The notes under the pieces were generated by a model. That model was not told where the DNA came from. It saw only the letters and a program-made list of their open reading frames with translations, and made no database searches. The translations under genes and the position numbers were made by a program. Shown piece after piece: positions 9,706-17,695 of a stretch of 64,000 nt of DNA. This DNA comes from Dehalobacter alkaniphilus. Lineage in GTDB: Bacteria; Bacillota; Desulfitobacteriia; Desulfitobacteriales; Syntrophobotulaceae. Numbering within the stretch: position 1 is the stretch's first letter; every line of letters starts with the position of its first letter. The stretch spans positions 1 through 64,000 of the forward strand of contig CP148031.1 in assembly GCA_040500365.1 (NCBI GenBank). Direction: 5' to 3'.

Positions 9706-10290
9706 ATGAAAAAGAAGATTGGTGTCCTGGCTATCCAGGGCGCTTTTCGCGAGCACTGCAAATCTTTGGAAAAACTTGGGGTTGGAGGAGTTGAAGTCCG
9801 CAGTGTCGATGATTTAAAAGAAATCAGCGGACTGATTATTCCCGGCGGGGAAAGCACAGCCATTGGCAAGCAGCTCGAAATTGACGGTTTTGGCGACAAA
9901 ATTGCAGAAATGGCTGGTGAAGGTTTTCCCATTTTTGGGACATGCGCCGGCATGATTCTGCTCAGTAAGAGAATTGACCAGAGTAGCCAGTATTCTTTGG
10001 GGCTTCTGGATATTTCCGTCAAACGAAATGCTTTTGGCCGGCAGATTGCGAGTTTTGAAGCGGATATCCCGGTTAAGGGACTAAAAGGCGGAAATTTGCG
10101 GGCCGTATTCATCCGCGCGCCGTATGTGACGGAAGCAGGTCCGGAGGTCGATGTGCTGGCCGCATATGCCGGAAAGATTGTCTTGGTCCAGGATGATCAT
10201 ATTCTGGCCAGCGCGTTTCATCCCGAGCTTACCGACGATACCAGAATTCATGAATATTTCATTAACATCGTTGATCAGTATCGAAAATAG
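9706..10290 (+). CDS. pdxT: PLP synthase glutaminase subunit PdxT
   Basis: Class I glutamine amidotransferase that hydrolyses glutamine and channels ammonia to PdxS. It has the oxyanion motif PGGESTAIG, the nucleophile Cys in GTCAGM (about residue 80) and the His-Glu pair in FHPELTDD. ATG at 9706 gives MKKKIGVLAIQGAFREH, a typical start. An in-frame GTG at 9700 overlaps the pdxS stop and would add two residues. Coupled translation with pdxS is likely since no strong separate ribosome site is seen. Confidence 0.96.
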   Translation: MKKKIGVLAIQGAFREHCKSLEKLGVGGVEVRSVDDLKEISGLIIPGGESTAIGKQLEIDGFGDKIAEMAGEGFPIFGTCAGMILLSKRIDQSSQYSLGLLDISVKRNAFGRQIASFEADIPVKGLKGGNLRAVFIRAPYVTEAGPEVDVLAAYAGKIVLVQDDHILASAFHPELTDDTRIHEYFINIVDQYRK

Positions 10291-10302
10291 GAGGGGCCCG
10301 TT

Positions 10303-11568
10303 ATGCTCGATCTAAAATTTGTGCGCAGCAATCCCGAGATTGTCAAAGAAGCGTTAGCAAAACGCTGTGCCGATATCAACCTGGATGATTTTTTGCGCCA
10401 AGAGGAAAAAAGACGGCAAATCTTATTTGAGGCGGAAAATCTGAAAGCGGAACGCAATAAGGTATCTGAAGAAGTTGCCCGGCGGAAGAAAAGCGGGCAG
10501 GATGCCGAGGAGCTGATCCTTCAAATGCGTGAGGTTGGTCAGAACATCAAAACGCTGGATGACAGTTTAAACGAGATCGAGCAAAAAATGCTGGAAGTAC
10601 TCTATTTGATCCCGAATATTCCCGATGCATCTGTTCCGGTTGGTAAAGATGAAAATGATAACATCCAAGTCCGCAAATGGGGTAAACCCAGGAAGTTTGA
10701 ATTTCAGCCGCTGGCCCACTATGAGCTGGGGGAAAAACTTGATATTTTGGATTTTGCCCGGGCCGGCAAAGTAACCGGGACTCGATTTACGTTCTACAAA
10801 GGGCTCGGAGCGCGCCTGGAAAGAGCCTTGATCAATTTTATGATGGACAGGCATGCCGCCAAAGGCTATACAGAGGTCTTTCCGCCGTTTATGGTCAACC
10901 GGCAGTCTATGTTTTCCACTGGCCAGTTGCCCAAATTCGAAGAAGACGCTTTTAAAGTAGAAAAAACTGATTATTTCCTGATTCCTACAGCGGAAGTACC
11001 GGTCACCAATATTTACAGAGATGAGATCCTTGAAGCAGATATGCTTCCAATTAAATTTTGTGCCTACAGTGCGTGTTTCCGCGCCGAAGCCGGAGCGTCC
11101 GGGAGGGATACCCGTGGGCTGATCCGCCAGCATCAGTTTAATAAAGTCGAGCTTGTAAAATTTTCCTTTCCGGAGAACTCTTTCCAGGAGTTGGAGATGC
11201 TGACCGCAGATGCTGAAGCGATTTTGCAGGAACTGGAACTCTCTTACCGCGTTATTGCCTTGTCCACCGGCGATCTTGGATTCAGCTCTGCTAAAACGTA
11301 CGACATTGAAGTATGGCTGCCAAGCTTTAATCTGTACAGGGAAATATCTTCCTGCAGCAATTTTAATGATTTTCAGGCCAGAAGAGCGAATATTCGCTTT
11401 CGGCGCGGACCTAAGGAAAAACCGGAGTTTGTGCATACCTTGAACGGCAGCGGACTGGCCATCGGCAGGACCGTATCGGCCATTCTGGAAAACTACCAGG
11501 AAGAAGACGGTAGAATCAGGATTCCGAAAGCACTGGTTCCTTACATGGGCACGGAATTTATAGGTTAG
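10303..11568 (+). CDS. serS: Seryl-tRNA synthetase
   Basis: Class II synthetase that charges tRNA-Ser. Its 421 residues are typical. The N-terminal helical arm (about 1-110) is a Lys/Glu-rich coiled coil that grips the long variable arm of tRNA-Ser. Motif 2 is seen around FRAEAGASGRDTRGLIRQHQF, and motif 3 around LNGSGLAIGRTVSAILENYQ. The start lies 12 bases after pdxT with GGAGGGGCC as ribosome site. tRNA-Ser(UGA) lies 146 bases downstream. Confidence 0.97.
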   Translation: MLDLKFVRSNPEIVKEALAKRCADINLDDFLRQEEKRRQILFEAENLKAERNKVSEEVARRKKSGQDAEELILQMREVGQNIKTLDDSLNEIEQKMLEVLYLIPNIPDASVPVGKDENDNIQVRKWGKPRKFEFQPLAHYELGEKLDILDFARAGKVTGTRFTFYKGLGARLERALINFMMDRHAAKGYTEVFPPFMVNRQSMFSTGQLPKFEEDAFKVEKTDYFLIPTAEVPVTNIYRDEILEADMLPIKFCAYSACFRAEAGASGRDTRGLIRQHQFNKVELVKFSFPENSFQELEMLTADAEAILQELELSYRVIALSTGDLGFSSAKTYDIEVWLPSFNLYREISSCSNFNDFQARRANIRFRRGPKEKPEFVHTLNGSGLAIGRTVSAILENYQEEDGRIRIPKALVPYMGTEFIG

Positions 11569-11714
11569 ATTAGAATAAAAGTTTTTTTGATTAGCTGAGA
11601 GCATTAATACAATTAGATTATTATATTGTTTGTTGCTTCATTGTTTAAAATTGGCGCAAACAGCTTCTTGTTTAGTTCTAAAGTTTATGTTATACTATCT
11701 CTCGTCTTACTGCT

Positions 11715-11803
11715 GGAGGGGTGTCCGAGCGGTTTAAGGAGCCGGTCTTGAAAACCGGTGACTCCGAAAGGGGCCGTGGGTTCGAATCCCACCCCCTCCG
11801 CCA
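11715..11803 (+). tRNA. tRNA-Ser (anticodon TGA)
   Basis: Acceptor GGAGGGG pairs with CCCCTCC, followed by G and an encoded CCA. The anticodon arm is CCGGT-CTTGAAA-ACCGG with anticodon TGA. A long variable arm and the T-loop GTTCGAATC are present, as expected for class II tRNA. It lies just downstream of serS. Confidence 0.95.
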
Positions 11804-11825
11804 TGCATAATTATCAAATATTATT

Positions 11826-11940
11826 GTGGGATTCGAACGGGCGAGTCAGATAATGCGACCTATGGGAGCATTATCCCGCCCTGGCGTGATAGCGAGCCGA
11901 AGGCGGAGCGGAGCGAATCCCACCCCCTCCGCCATGCAAT
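11826..11940. repeat. Nested palindrome plus duplicated tRNA-Ser 3' end
   Basis: Right after tRNA-Ser the sequence GTGGGATTCG (11826-11835) recurs as its exact reverse complement CGAATCCCAC (11914-11923). Nested inside are GGGCG/CGCCC (11839-11843/11877-11881) and GATAATGC/GCATTATC (11849-11856/11868-11875). From 11915 to 11938 the tRNA 3' end (GAATCCCACCCCCTCCGCCA and four more bases) is repeated. It looks like a small inserted element or an integration scar that rebuilt the tRNA end. No coding capacity. Confidence 0.7.
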
Positions 11941-11946
11941 CCATAT

Positions 11947-12025
11947 GGCCTCGTAGCTCAGGTGGATAGAGCGGGGGTTTCCTAAACCCTGTCTTGCGGG
12001 GGTTCGAGTCCTCCCGGGGCCACCA
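11947..12025 (+). tRNA. tRNA-Arg (anticodon CCT)
   Basis: Acceptor GGCCTCG pairs with CGGGGCC, with discriminator A and encoded CCA. The D-arm is GCTC..GAGC. The anticodon arm GGGGT-TTCCTAA-ACCCT gives CCT, and the T-arm GGGGG-TTCGAGT-CCTCC is intact. A probable terminator follows immediately. Confidence 0.92.
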
Positions 12026-12034
12026 TCATATTGC

Positions 12035-12058
12035 AAAGGTTTTAAGGCCTTTTTTTTA
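12035..12058 (+). terminator. Terminator after tRNA-Arg
   Basis: AAAGG and CCTTT form a short stem at 12035-12052, followed by a run of T. Weak stem but well placed directly after the tRNA. Confidence 0.5.
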
Positions 12059-12181
12059 TCAGATTTGCCGCTGCAAACATTAGAAGTACTCGTACTATGT
12101 CAATCCTGAATCTGTATTTCCTGTCCAGCATATTTTGATTTTTTTGCCGACCTGGCAGGATGGTATTCGAGGCTGAGAGAA

Positions 12182-12637
12182 ATGAAACATGAAGATTGGA
12201 TGAGACTTGCGCTTGACCAAGCCCAAAAGGCGTATGAATGCAATGAGATTCCGGTTGGCGCGCTCGTTGTCGTGAATCAGCAAATTCTATCTGTCGCCTT
12301 CAATGAAAAAGAGCAGAAACAAGACCCGACCGGACATGCCGAAGTCCTCGCCATCCGGCGAGCAGCTGAAGTGATGGGTCACTGGCGGCTGACGGATGCG
12401 ACGTTGTATGTCACCCTGGAACCCTGCCCGATGTGTGCCGGCGCGATTCTTCAAGCTAGGCTCAAACATCTGGTCTACGGAGCGACGGATGCCAAAGGCG
12501 GCGCTGTTGAGTCCGTGATGAATGTATTGAACAGAAACTGCTGGAATCACAAAGTTGAAGTCACGGCAGGCGTCTTGGAAGAAGAATGCTCAGTACTGTT
12601 AAAACAATATTTCCGGGAAAAACGTACCAAAGCCTAA
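12182..12637 (+). CDS. tadA: tRNA-specific adenosine deaminase
   Basis: Zinc enzyme that converts A34 to inosine in tRNA-Arg(ACG). Its 151 residues match TadA. The zinc and catalytic motif HAEVLAI has the proton-shuttle Glu, and PCPMCAGAI supplies two zinc cysteines. ATG at 12182 gives MKHEDWMRLALDQAQKA, the usual N-terminus. In Bacilli the gene lies near serS and dnaX; here serS precedes it, but tRNA debris and an integrase follow instead of dnaX. Confidence 0.95.
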   Translation: MKHEDWMRLALDQAQKAYECNEIPVGALVVVNQQILSVAFNEKEQKQDPTGHAEVLAIRRAAEVMGHWRLTDATLYVTLEPCPMCAGAILQARLKHLVYGATDAKGGAVESVMNVLNRNCWNHKVEVTAGVLEEECSVLLKQYFREKRTKA

Positions 12638-12677
12638 AGCAAAACCCCATAAAGCTTAAAAATAATATATTTATCAT

Positions 12678-12882
12678 GGAGAAGTAGCGAAGTGGTCATA
12701 ACGCACCGCACTCGAAATCATATTTTTGAGGCCGTGCCCGTTTAAATTTTACATGGAGAAGTAGCGAAGAGGCCGTAACGCGCCGCACTCGAAATGTGTT
12801 GGGCAATGTGGAAGTCATGTAGCCGAAAACCTTGATTTCATGGGGTTTTCTAAATCCTCGGAGTTCGAATCAGGACAGATTT
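12678..12882 (+). pseudogene. Two degenerate tRNA-Ser-like fragments
   Basis: Two related segments begin at 12678 and 12755 with GGAGAAGTAGCGAAG and run through CCGCACTCGAAAT. They match the 5' half and anticodon loop of the intact tRNA-Ser(CGA) at 12937, including its CGA anticodon. Neither folds into a full tRNA: the first stops near 12720, and the second runs into a sequence ending in a T-arm-like AGTTCGAATC near 12870. A short AAAACC/GGTTTT hairpin lies at about 12827-12852. They look like leftovers of repeated insertion and excision at this tRNA. Confidence 0.6.
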
Positions 12883-12936
12883 TTGAGCTGTTCTATCCAA
12901 GTTCTATCCGAGGTGTTAGAATAAAGTTAATAATTC

Positions 12937-13030
12937 GGAGAAGTACCCAAGTGGCTGAAGGGTCCGCACTCGAAATGCGGTAGGCCTGGTTTTCCCGGGC
13001 GCAAGGGTTCAAATCCCTTCTTCTCCGCCA
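12937..13030 (+). tRNA. tRNA-Ser (anticodon CGA), integration site
   Basis: Acceptor GGAGAAG pairs with CTTCTCC, then G and encoded CCA. The anticodon arm is CCGCA-CTCGAAA-TGCGG with anticodon CGA. A long variable arm and the T-loop GTTCAAATC are present. The integrase stop codon lies only 18 bases beyond the CCA, so this tRNA is probably the attachment target. Confidence 0.94.
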
Positions 13031-13047
13031 TCATGGAGCTGTTAATT

Positions 13048-14385
13048 CTAAAGATTAGCAGCTCCTGCCATTTTAAGCGGCAAAGATTTCTGAATGATCT
13101 TGGCTGTTTTTTTCTTGGACTGGTATTCCAAATGACCATAAGTATTAACCGTTGTCCGAATGTCGCTGTGGCCAACCCAATCTCGGATGCGCTCCATTGG
13201 TACTTCATTTGCCATCATCAACCCTACGCATGAATGCCGAAGGTCATGAAATCTGACATGCGGCAATCCGGCTTTTTTTAGCAAATCACGGTGCCTGTTG
13301 GTTATATAATCCGGGTCGATGATATCTCCCAATTGATGAACACAAAGATAACCAAGCCATTCCTTGCTGTAAGAACTGCCGCAAAGCTCCCTCAGTTCTT
13401 TATTTTCCGTTATCTTAGCTTTTATTCTTTCCTCGACATAAGGAATTAAAGGATAAGTACGGTTGCTTGAATCCGTTTTGAGCTTGTCGGACGGGATATA
13501 TATTTTTTTCTTGTCGATCACTGCTTTAGTTACGGTGTGGCTGGCCCGAAAGAATTTATACCTGAAATCAAACTGGCTTTCTCTGGAGCCCAGACATTCA
13601 CTGCGCCGCATTCCATAAAATCCACCAAGCAATATAGGGATTTCAATTATATCACCTACAATAAATTCGAGATAGTATTGCATTTGTTCAGCATTGAGGG
13701 TAGCCGCATTATATTTCTCGATCTTGTGTAAGGTGATCGCGCTGTTCGGATTCACGCTGATCATTTTTTTGCTGACGGCATAATTCAGTGCCTGATTGAT
13801 AATTGTATAATCTTTGGCGACCGTAGACTTCTTTCTGCCGTTTTTAAGCCGGTAAGAATAATGTCCCTTAAGTAACTCAGGCGTAATCTCTTGGACAGTG
13901 CATCCGTAAGCCATGAATGTCGGGTATAAGTTTTGTTTTATGTTTTCTGCATAGCCAGCCCAAGTATTGAGCTTGATTGTCTTGTCAAAATTAAAGTCTT
14001 CGCCTACAACAACATTATCCGGGTGTCTGAATTCAAGCCATTCATTTAATAAATCTGCAAACAAAGGATTTAGTGAATGTTTTTCATCTGAATTATCCTG
14101 AACACTATTGTTTTCAGGTTCTTCATGTGCCAAAGTCTTATCGGCCACGCCATTTTTTAAGTCAAGCGAATATTGGATTCTAGCCGATAAACATTGGCTT
14201 TCGGCTTCTGCTTCATTTTCCTCGATTGCAGGAAGCCCTGTTGAAATCCAAAGCGGTTTGCGCTTTCCGTTCTCATCTCTTCGATTGAGAATGGTGTAGT
14301 AATATCCCTTCTTTTTTGTTATGAATCCTCCAATCAATTCCTCTTCGGTCAACCTGACCATTTGCAGCATTTTGGTGAGTTCCAA
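13048..14385 (-). CDS. int: Tyrosine site-specific integrase
   Basis: Tyrosine recombinase for integration and excision of a mobile element. The core-binding domain spans roughly residues 100-200. The C-terminal catalytic domain shows HDLRHSCVGLMM, WVGHSDIRTTVNTYGH and the catalytic Tyr in that last motif, with an earlier Arg in GGFYGMRRSECLG. The TTG at 14385 is chosen because AAAGGAGGA lies seven bases before it on the minus strand; an upstream ATG at 14412 would put the ribosome site inside the gene. It points toward tRNA-Ser(CGA), the classic layout of a tRNA-inserted element. Confidence 0.9.
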   Translation of the reverse strand: MELTKMLQMVRLTEEELIGGFITKKKGYYYTILNRRDENGKRKPLWISTGLPAIEENEAEAESQCLSARIQYSLDLKNGVADKTLAHEEPENNSVQDNSDEKHSLNPLFADLLNEWLEFRHPDNVVVGEDFNFDKTIKLNTWAGYAENIKQNLYPTFMAYGCTVQEITPELLKGHYSYRLKNGRKKSTVAKDYTIINQALNYAVSKKMISVNPNSAITLHKIEKYNAATLNAEQMQYYLEFIVGDIIEIPILLGGFYGMRRSECLGSRESQFDFRYKFFRASHTVTKAVIDKKKIYIPSDKLKTDSSNRTYPLIPYVEERIKAKITENKELRELCGSSYSKEWLGYLCVHQLGDIIDPDYITNRHRDLLKKAGLPHVRFHDLRHSCVGLMMANEVPMERIRDWVGHSDIRTTVNTYGHLEYQSKKKTAKIIQKSLPLKMAGAANL

Positions 14386-14479
14386 TACGGTTCCTCCTTT
14401 CAAATTATTCACTCACCTGCCGTTGACATGATGAATGTAGCATAATAAAAAAGGTTCGTAAAATGTACAAATCGCATTT

Positions 14480-14710
14480 TTATTCGCTGCTGCTTGGACT
14501 TATTCTCAGATAACTTAATAAAAAAGGTTTGGGGATTTTATAGGCCCGGCCAACCTTTAGGCATTCAATTCTATTTTCTTGTATCAAACCGTATCCTGTC
14601 TTTAGGCTAATGCCAAGAATTTTACACATTTGCTTCATATCGAGCACATCGGGGTATCCTCTTAGCATAATCCGGTAGGCTTTTTCTTGTGATAATTTTT
14701 CACTTGCCAT
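14480..14710 (-). CDS. Excisionase-family DNA-binding protein
   Basis: A 76-residue protein with a MerR/Xis-like winged helix: VLDMKQMCKILGISLKTGYGLIQENRIECLKVGRAYKIPKPFLLSYL. This pattern is that of excisionase-family helix-turn-helix proteins that direct the integrase toward excision. The ATG follows AAAAGGAGGCTTAACT. It lies 94 bases upstream of the integrase on the same strand, so the two are probably co-transcribed. Confidence 0.8.
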   Translation of the reverse strand: MASEKLSQEKAYRIMLRGYPDVLDMKQMCKILGISLKTGYGLIQENRIECLKVGRAYKIPKPFLLSYLRISPSSSE

Positions 14711-14759
14711 AGTTAAGCCTCCTTTTCGTTACAAATCAATCTTCAAAAAACCCCTTCTT

Positions 14760-15240
14760 TTTCCAACAAACTATTGTTATTTCTATTTTTGATTAGGGCA
14801 GCAGGGGATGCGCTTTCGTTTAGGACACGTAGACACGTAGATCATAAACAGGCACACCCCTATACTGCACTTCTGTTTTGGTTTAAAAAGACTATGTCTT
14901 ATCCGGCGGACGGAGGCTGACCGTCCTCATAGGAATTTCACCTCTCCCAGGTTCTCTGCAAGCCGCCCCCATTGCGTGATCCTGCTTAAACAGGGCTGTG
15001 GCTGGACGGAAGTATCATTATCCCTCTGTATGTGTCATCGCCTTAAATGCTGTCAGCATATATTTATAGCACGGATATTAATCGCTCGTACCTGACCTAA
15101 TTCAATCGCAACATCATTTATACTTTACTAAATCCGATTGTTGACGGACTGGTAGTTATGGCGTATCTGCTATTTGGCTTTCCTTTTCAGGACATACAGG
15201 GAAAGTACCGAATAAAACAATTATTTAATTGTCAAAGATC
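14760..15240 (-). other. Non-coding stretch with hairpins between xis and sigma-like gene
   Basis: About 590 bases (14711-15304) have no plausible gene. On the minus strand a TTGACA near 15229 could start a transcript. Clear stems include CCTG/CAGG around a six-base loop (14981-14994) and GGACGG/CCGTCC around a seven-base loop (14908-14926). The part from about 14870 to 15060 is GC-richer than its flanks, which fits a structured RNA or an element leader. I do not recognise a named RNA family here. Confidence 0.35.
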
Positions 15241-15304
15241 AGTTAAGGGGGAAGAATTTGTCCCTCTAATAACCACTTCATTTTTCGGGCAAAATCGCAG
15301 GGTG

Positions 15305-15727
15305 TTATCGGAAATTTTTTAAATATTTTTCGATATTCTTTAATCCGCGTTCAATGGATTCCCTGACTGCGCTTTCTCCGATACCATCTGCCCTGGCAAT
15401 GGCGGCTTTGCTTATGCCCAAAAAGAAATAGGCATAAATACGCTTCGCCTGTTTTTCCGGTAGGCTGTTGATGACAGTATACAACTCATGATTCGTAACT
15501 CTCCTCTCATAAATCTCTTGAGGAGACAAGGAAATGAAAACAATTTCCTGCTCAATACCGTCACCACGGTCGAGAGAGTAATAGGCTTTGTGTCTGTATG
15601 CGCGTAATTTGTAAGCATTCTCGCTCAGCTTGAAGCACTTCAGGGATGAAGCGATTTCATCCGCAACTTCTACAAAAAAGTCAGATTGATAGAACGGGTA
15701 ATAATCCCGTAAGTTAATCCTTTTCAT
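15305..15727 (-). CDS. Sigma-70 region-4-like regulator of mobile element
   Basis: A 140-residue protein opening MKRINLRDYYPFYQSDFF and ending with a helix-turn-helix like sigma region 4: LPEKQAKRIYAYFFLGISKAAIARADGIGESAVRESIERGLKNI. Such orphan sigma-like proteins are standard in Tn916-type conjugative elements (orf7 type). The ATG at 15727 is preferred because CGGAGGTTGGATC precedes it; an upstream in-frame ATG at 15841 lacks a ribosome site. A degraded relative lies at 26219-26417. Confidence 0.75.
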   Translation of the reverse strand: MKRINLRDYYPFYQSDFFVEVADEIASSLKCFKLSENAYKLRAYRHKAYYSLDRGDGIEQEIVFISLSPQEIYERRVTNHELYTVINSLPEKQAKRIYAYFFLGISKAAIARADGIGESAVRESIERGLKNIEKYLKNFR

Positions 15728-16040
15728 GATCCAACCTCCGTTTTGATTTTTATAAAAACCAAAACAGAGGGCGGGGAACGGCACCCAATGGAATTTATAT
15801 TTATATAGCAATAAATGCTCATCCGGTGAAAATCCAAACAAGCATTTAGGAATTTACATATCCTGTTTTCTAGTTCTAATAGTTCTATATAATAGCAGCA
15901 CTTACCCGTTGAAAAATATACGCTTTTTTTAACAAGTCAAGATTTAGGGGGATAAAGTAAACGTTAAAGAAAGCTGCTTCTACACCAACCCGCTAATTAA
16001 AATAGCGGCTGCTTACTTTTGATAGTATTGTTGTTAAACA

Positions 16041-16080
16041 CAAATATCCCCCCAAATCTGCAAATTTGGAGGGGTATTTG
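16041..16080. terminator. Bidirectional hairpin between element genes
   Basis: CAAATATCCCCCCAAATCTG is followed directly by its imperfect reverse complement CAAATTTGGAGGGGTATTTG. The long stem with flanking A/T runs can terminate both ways. Apart from this hairpin I see nothing coding in 15728-16248. Confidence 0.6.
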
Positions 16081-16248
16081 TTGTAAAGGTCATCAAAATA
16101 AGCCCGCCAAACTTGTTTTTTTTATTTGGCTGAGCCAAAACAACTTATATAATTTTCAAATGCGTTCCATTAGTTCCTCTTTATATAGCTATGTAGAATC
16201 GTTTTATTTTCCTTTTAGGAACTATAGACTGTTATGTGAGGTGAACTA

Positions 16249-16575
16249 ATGGTGCATAATGATTTGGACAAATTGGGTGACATTATTAAAGCCGCCCGAA
16301 AAAACAAGAACCTTACACGAGATCAATTAGCTGAAAGAGTAGGTATAACTTCCCGCTACCTTATGGCTATTGAAAACGAAAATCATAAACCGAGTTACAA
16401 TCTCCTTTACCATCTTGTCAGGGAGTTAGGCATATCAGCCGATACAATTTTCTTTCCGGAAAATAAAGTCTTGAGTACTGAACTAGAGCAACTTACCCGG
16501 TTGCTTCTACTGTGTGATGAGCGTGATCTAAAGATCGCAACAGCCACGGTAAAAGCTCTGCTGGATACTAAGTAG
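16249..16575 (+). CDS. XRE-family transcriptional regulator
   Basis: A 108-residue protein with an N-terminal Cro/cI helix-turn-helix (about 8-65): LGDIIKAARKNKNLTRDQLAERVGITSRYLMAIENE. The C-terminal half, SADTIFFPENKVLSTELEQLTRLLLLCDERDL, resembles element-borne repressors with a small helical dimerisation part. ATG follows GTGAGGTGAACTA. It faces away from the integrase module and probably represses the mobile-element genes. Confidence 0.82.
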   Translation: MVHNDLDKLGDIIKAARKNKNLTRDQLAERVGITSRYLMAIENENHKPSYNLLYHLVRELGISADTIFFPENKVLSTELEQLTRLLLLCDERDLKIATATVKALLDTK

Positions 16576-16680
16576 CGTAAAAACCGGATAACCTTGAACC
16601 ATTGTGTTCCAACCATAAACAGGAAGGCGGTGGTATTTTTTATGGGATTTATGAACTCCCCTGTAGCAACAAAACGCGAA

Positions 16681-16704
16681 AACCTGCCGCTTAAAGGGCA
16701 GGTT
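16681..16704 (-). terminator. Terminator downstream of c-di-GMP riboswitch
   Basis: AACCTGCC and GGCAGGTT form an eight-base stem, followed on the minus strand by TTTCGCGTTTTG. It lies just 3' of the riboswitch read on that strand and is its likely expression platform. Confidence 0.65.
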
Positions 16705-16711
16705 TAGACAA

Positions 16712-16812
16712 TAAGTCTCCATGGTAGCCTGGCTGTCATAGTGCTTATATGCACCTTAGACCCAAGGCTTTGCGTCCCTGCCTTTTGACAGGTTTGCCCT
16801 TATCATTGATAA
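16712..16812 (-). ncRNA. Cyclic di-GMP-I riboswitch (GEMM-I), apparently orphan
   Basis: On the minus strand the sequence reads AAGGGCAAACC, a stem-loop, then GGGACGCAAAGCC, GGGTCTAAGG, a GUGC-type hairpin and GACAGCCAGGCTACC. These are the ordered conserved blocks of the GEMM-I aptamer. The position equivalent to Vc2 G20 is G (GGGCAAA) and the A47 block is intact, so c-di-GMP is the expected ligand. A terminator follows, but the next sequence on this strand is the antisense of the XRE gene, so no target gene is visible. Confidence 0.9.
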
Positions 16813-17415
16813 TTTATTTAATTTTTAAGAGGGCAGTTTATCCTCAAACAGCAACTATTTTTTTATTCAACGGTCAATCCTTGGTTCATTTTTACCTTTC
16901 GTAGAAATAAACGAAAAAAACAAGGGACAAAAGCAGCAATATGTGTTATGTGCTATAATTAGGGTAATACCTTGAAAAATTTTACATTTTATTCGCTTGT
17001 TGTTATTTTACTAAAGAAAAGCAAAAAAAGCAAAAAATTCGAATATTATTTAAGATATCAAAGAGAAGAGGAGAATAAGTGTATGTTGTTTTTTTTGCTT
17101 GAAATCCAAAACGATCATTATCCACGGGCACCATTGGAAGAAAGATGGTAGTATAGCTAGATGGGCAAGTACTTACATGTTGGTAGAAAGATATAGGGTA
17201 TAATTTATTATCCAAATAATAACAGTCTAAATTGACATGCGGTTATTTAATGTTATATAATAAAAACAAGCAGATTTGATTAAGAACTTAATAAAGTTAG
17301 TTTCGGTTGGAACGGTTTTTATCGTTTTCAAGAGAAGCAGGCTCTGGGGTGGGAGGCTAAAGATATATTTGGCTTTCTGCCCCTTAATCATTTAAACAGA
17401 TAACCAAAACTGAAT

Positions 17416-17562
17416 AAGTATATGCGCTGAATCCGTTAGGAACGGGAGACCCAAACAATAGGGGTGAATCCAAAGTGGTTGCTTTGGTAGGGTTAAGCTC
17501 TTTCGACCCGAATCCGTCAGCTAATCTCGTAAGCGTTGGAAGAGAAGGTGATTGATATGCTT
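17416..17562 (+). ncRNA. Cyclic di-AMP riboswitch (ydaO/yuaA class)
   Basis: The conserved blocks occur in order: CGCTGAATCCG, GGGAGACCCA, GGGGTGAATCC, TAGGG, CTTTCGACCCGAATCCGTCAG, CTAATCTCGTAAGCG and GGAAGAGAAGG. P1 is AAGTATAT (17416-17423) with ATATGCTT (17555-17562). This class binds c-di-AMP and normally switches genes off at high ligand. A strong terminator (17602-17628) lies just downstream and kamA follows, so this is a leader controlling the acetyl-beta-lysine operon. A separate hairpin lies upstream at about 17347-17387. Confidence 0.93.
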
Positions 17563-17601
17563 AATTACACCTTTAGTTAAAGGTATATATTTCGGGCATA
17601 C

Positions 17602-17628
17602 GCTGCAGATACTTCTCTGCAGCTTTTT
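17602..17628 (+). terminator. Riboswitch-controlled terminator before kamA
   Basis: GCTGCAGA (17602-17609) pairs with TCTGCAGC (17616-17623), followed by TTTTTGTTTT. It is 40 bases after the c-di-AMP aptamer and 68 bases before the kamA start. Confidence 0.85.
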
Positions 17629-17695
17629 GTTTTATATACCACAAACGTTGTGAATGACAATCTTCAACGAGAATCTGAAGGGAGAATTAAAAAAT

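Noticed and set aside
10567..11604. 345-codon minus-strand frame over serS
   Set aside because: Complete overlap with a well-supported synthetase gene, and low-quality composition.
16019..16249. 76-codon frame before the XRE gene
   Set aside because: Covers the bidirectional hairpin and has no ribosome site or recognisable sequence.
16528..16722. 64-codon minus-strand frame after the c-di-GMP riboswitch
   Set aside because: Starts inside the riboswitch and spans the terminator and the antisense of the XRE gene; not a credible target gene.
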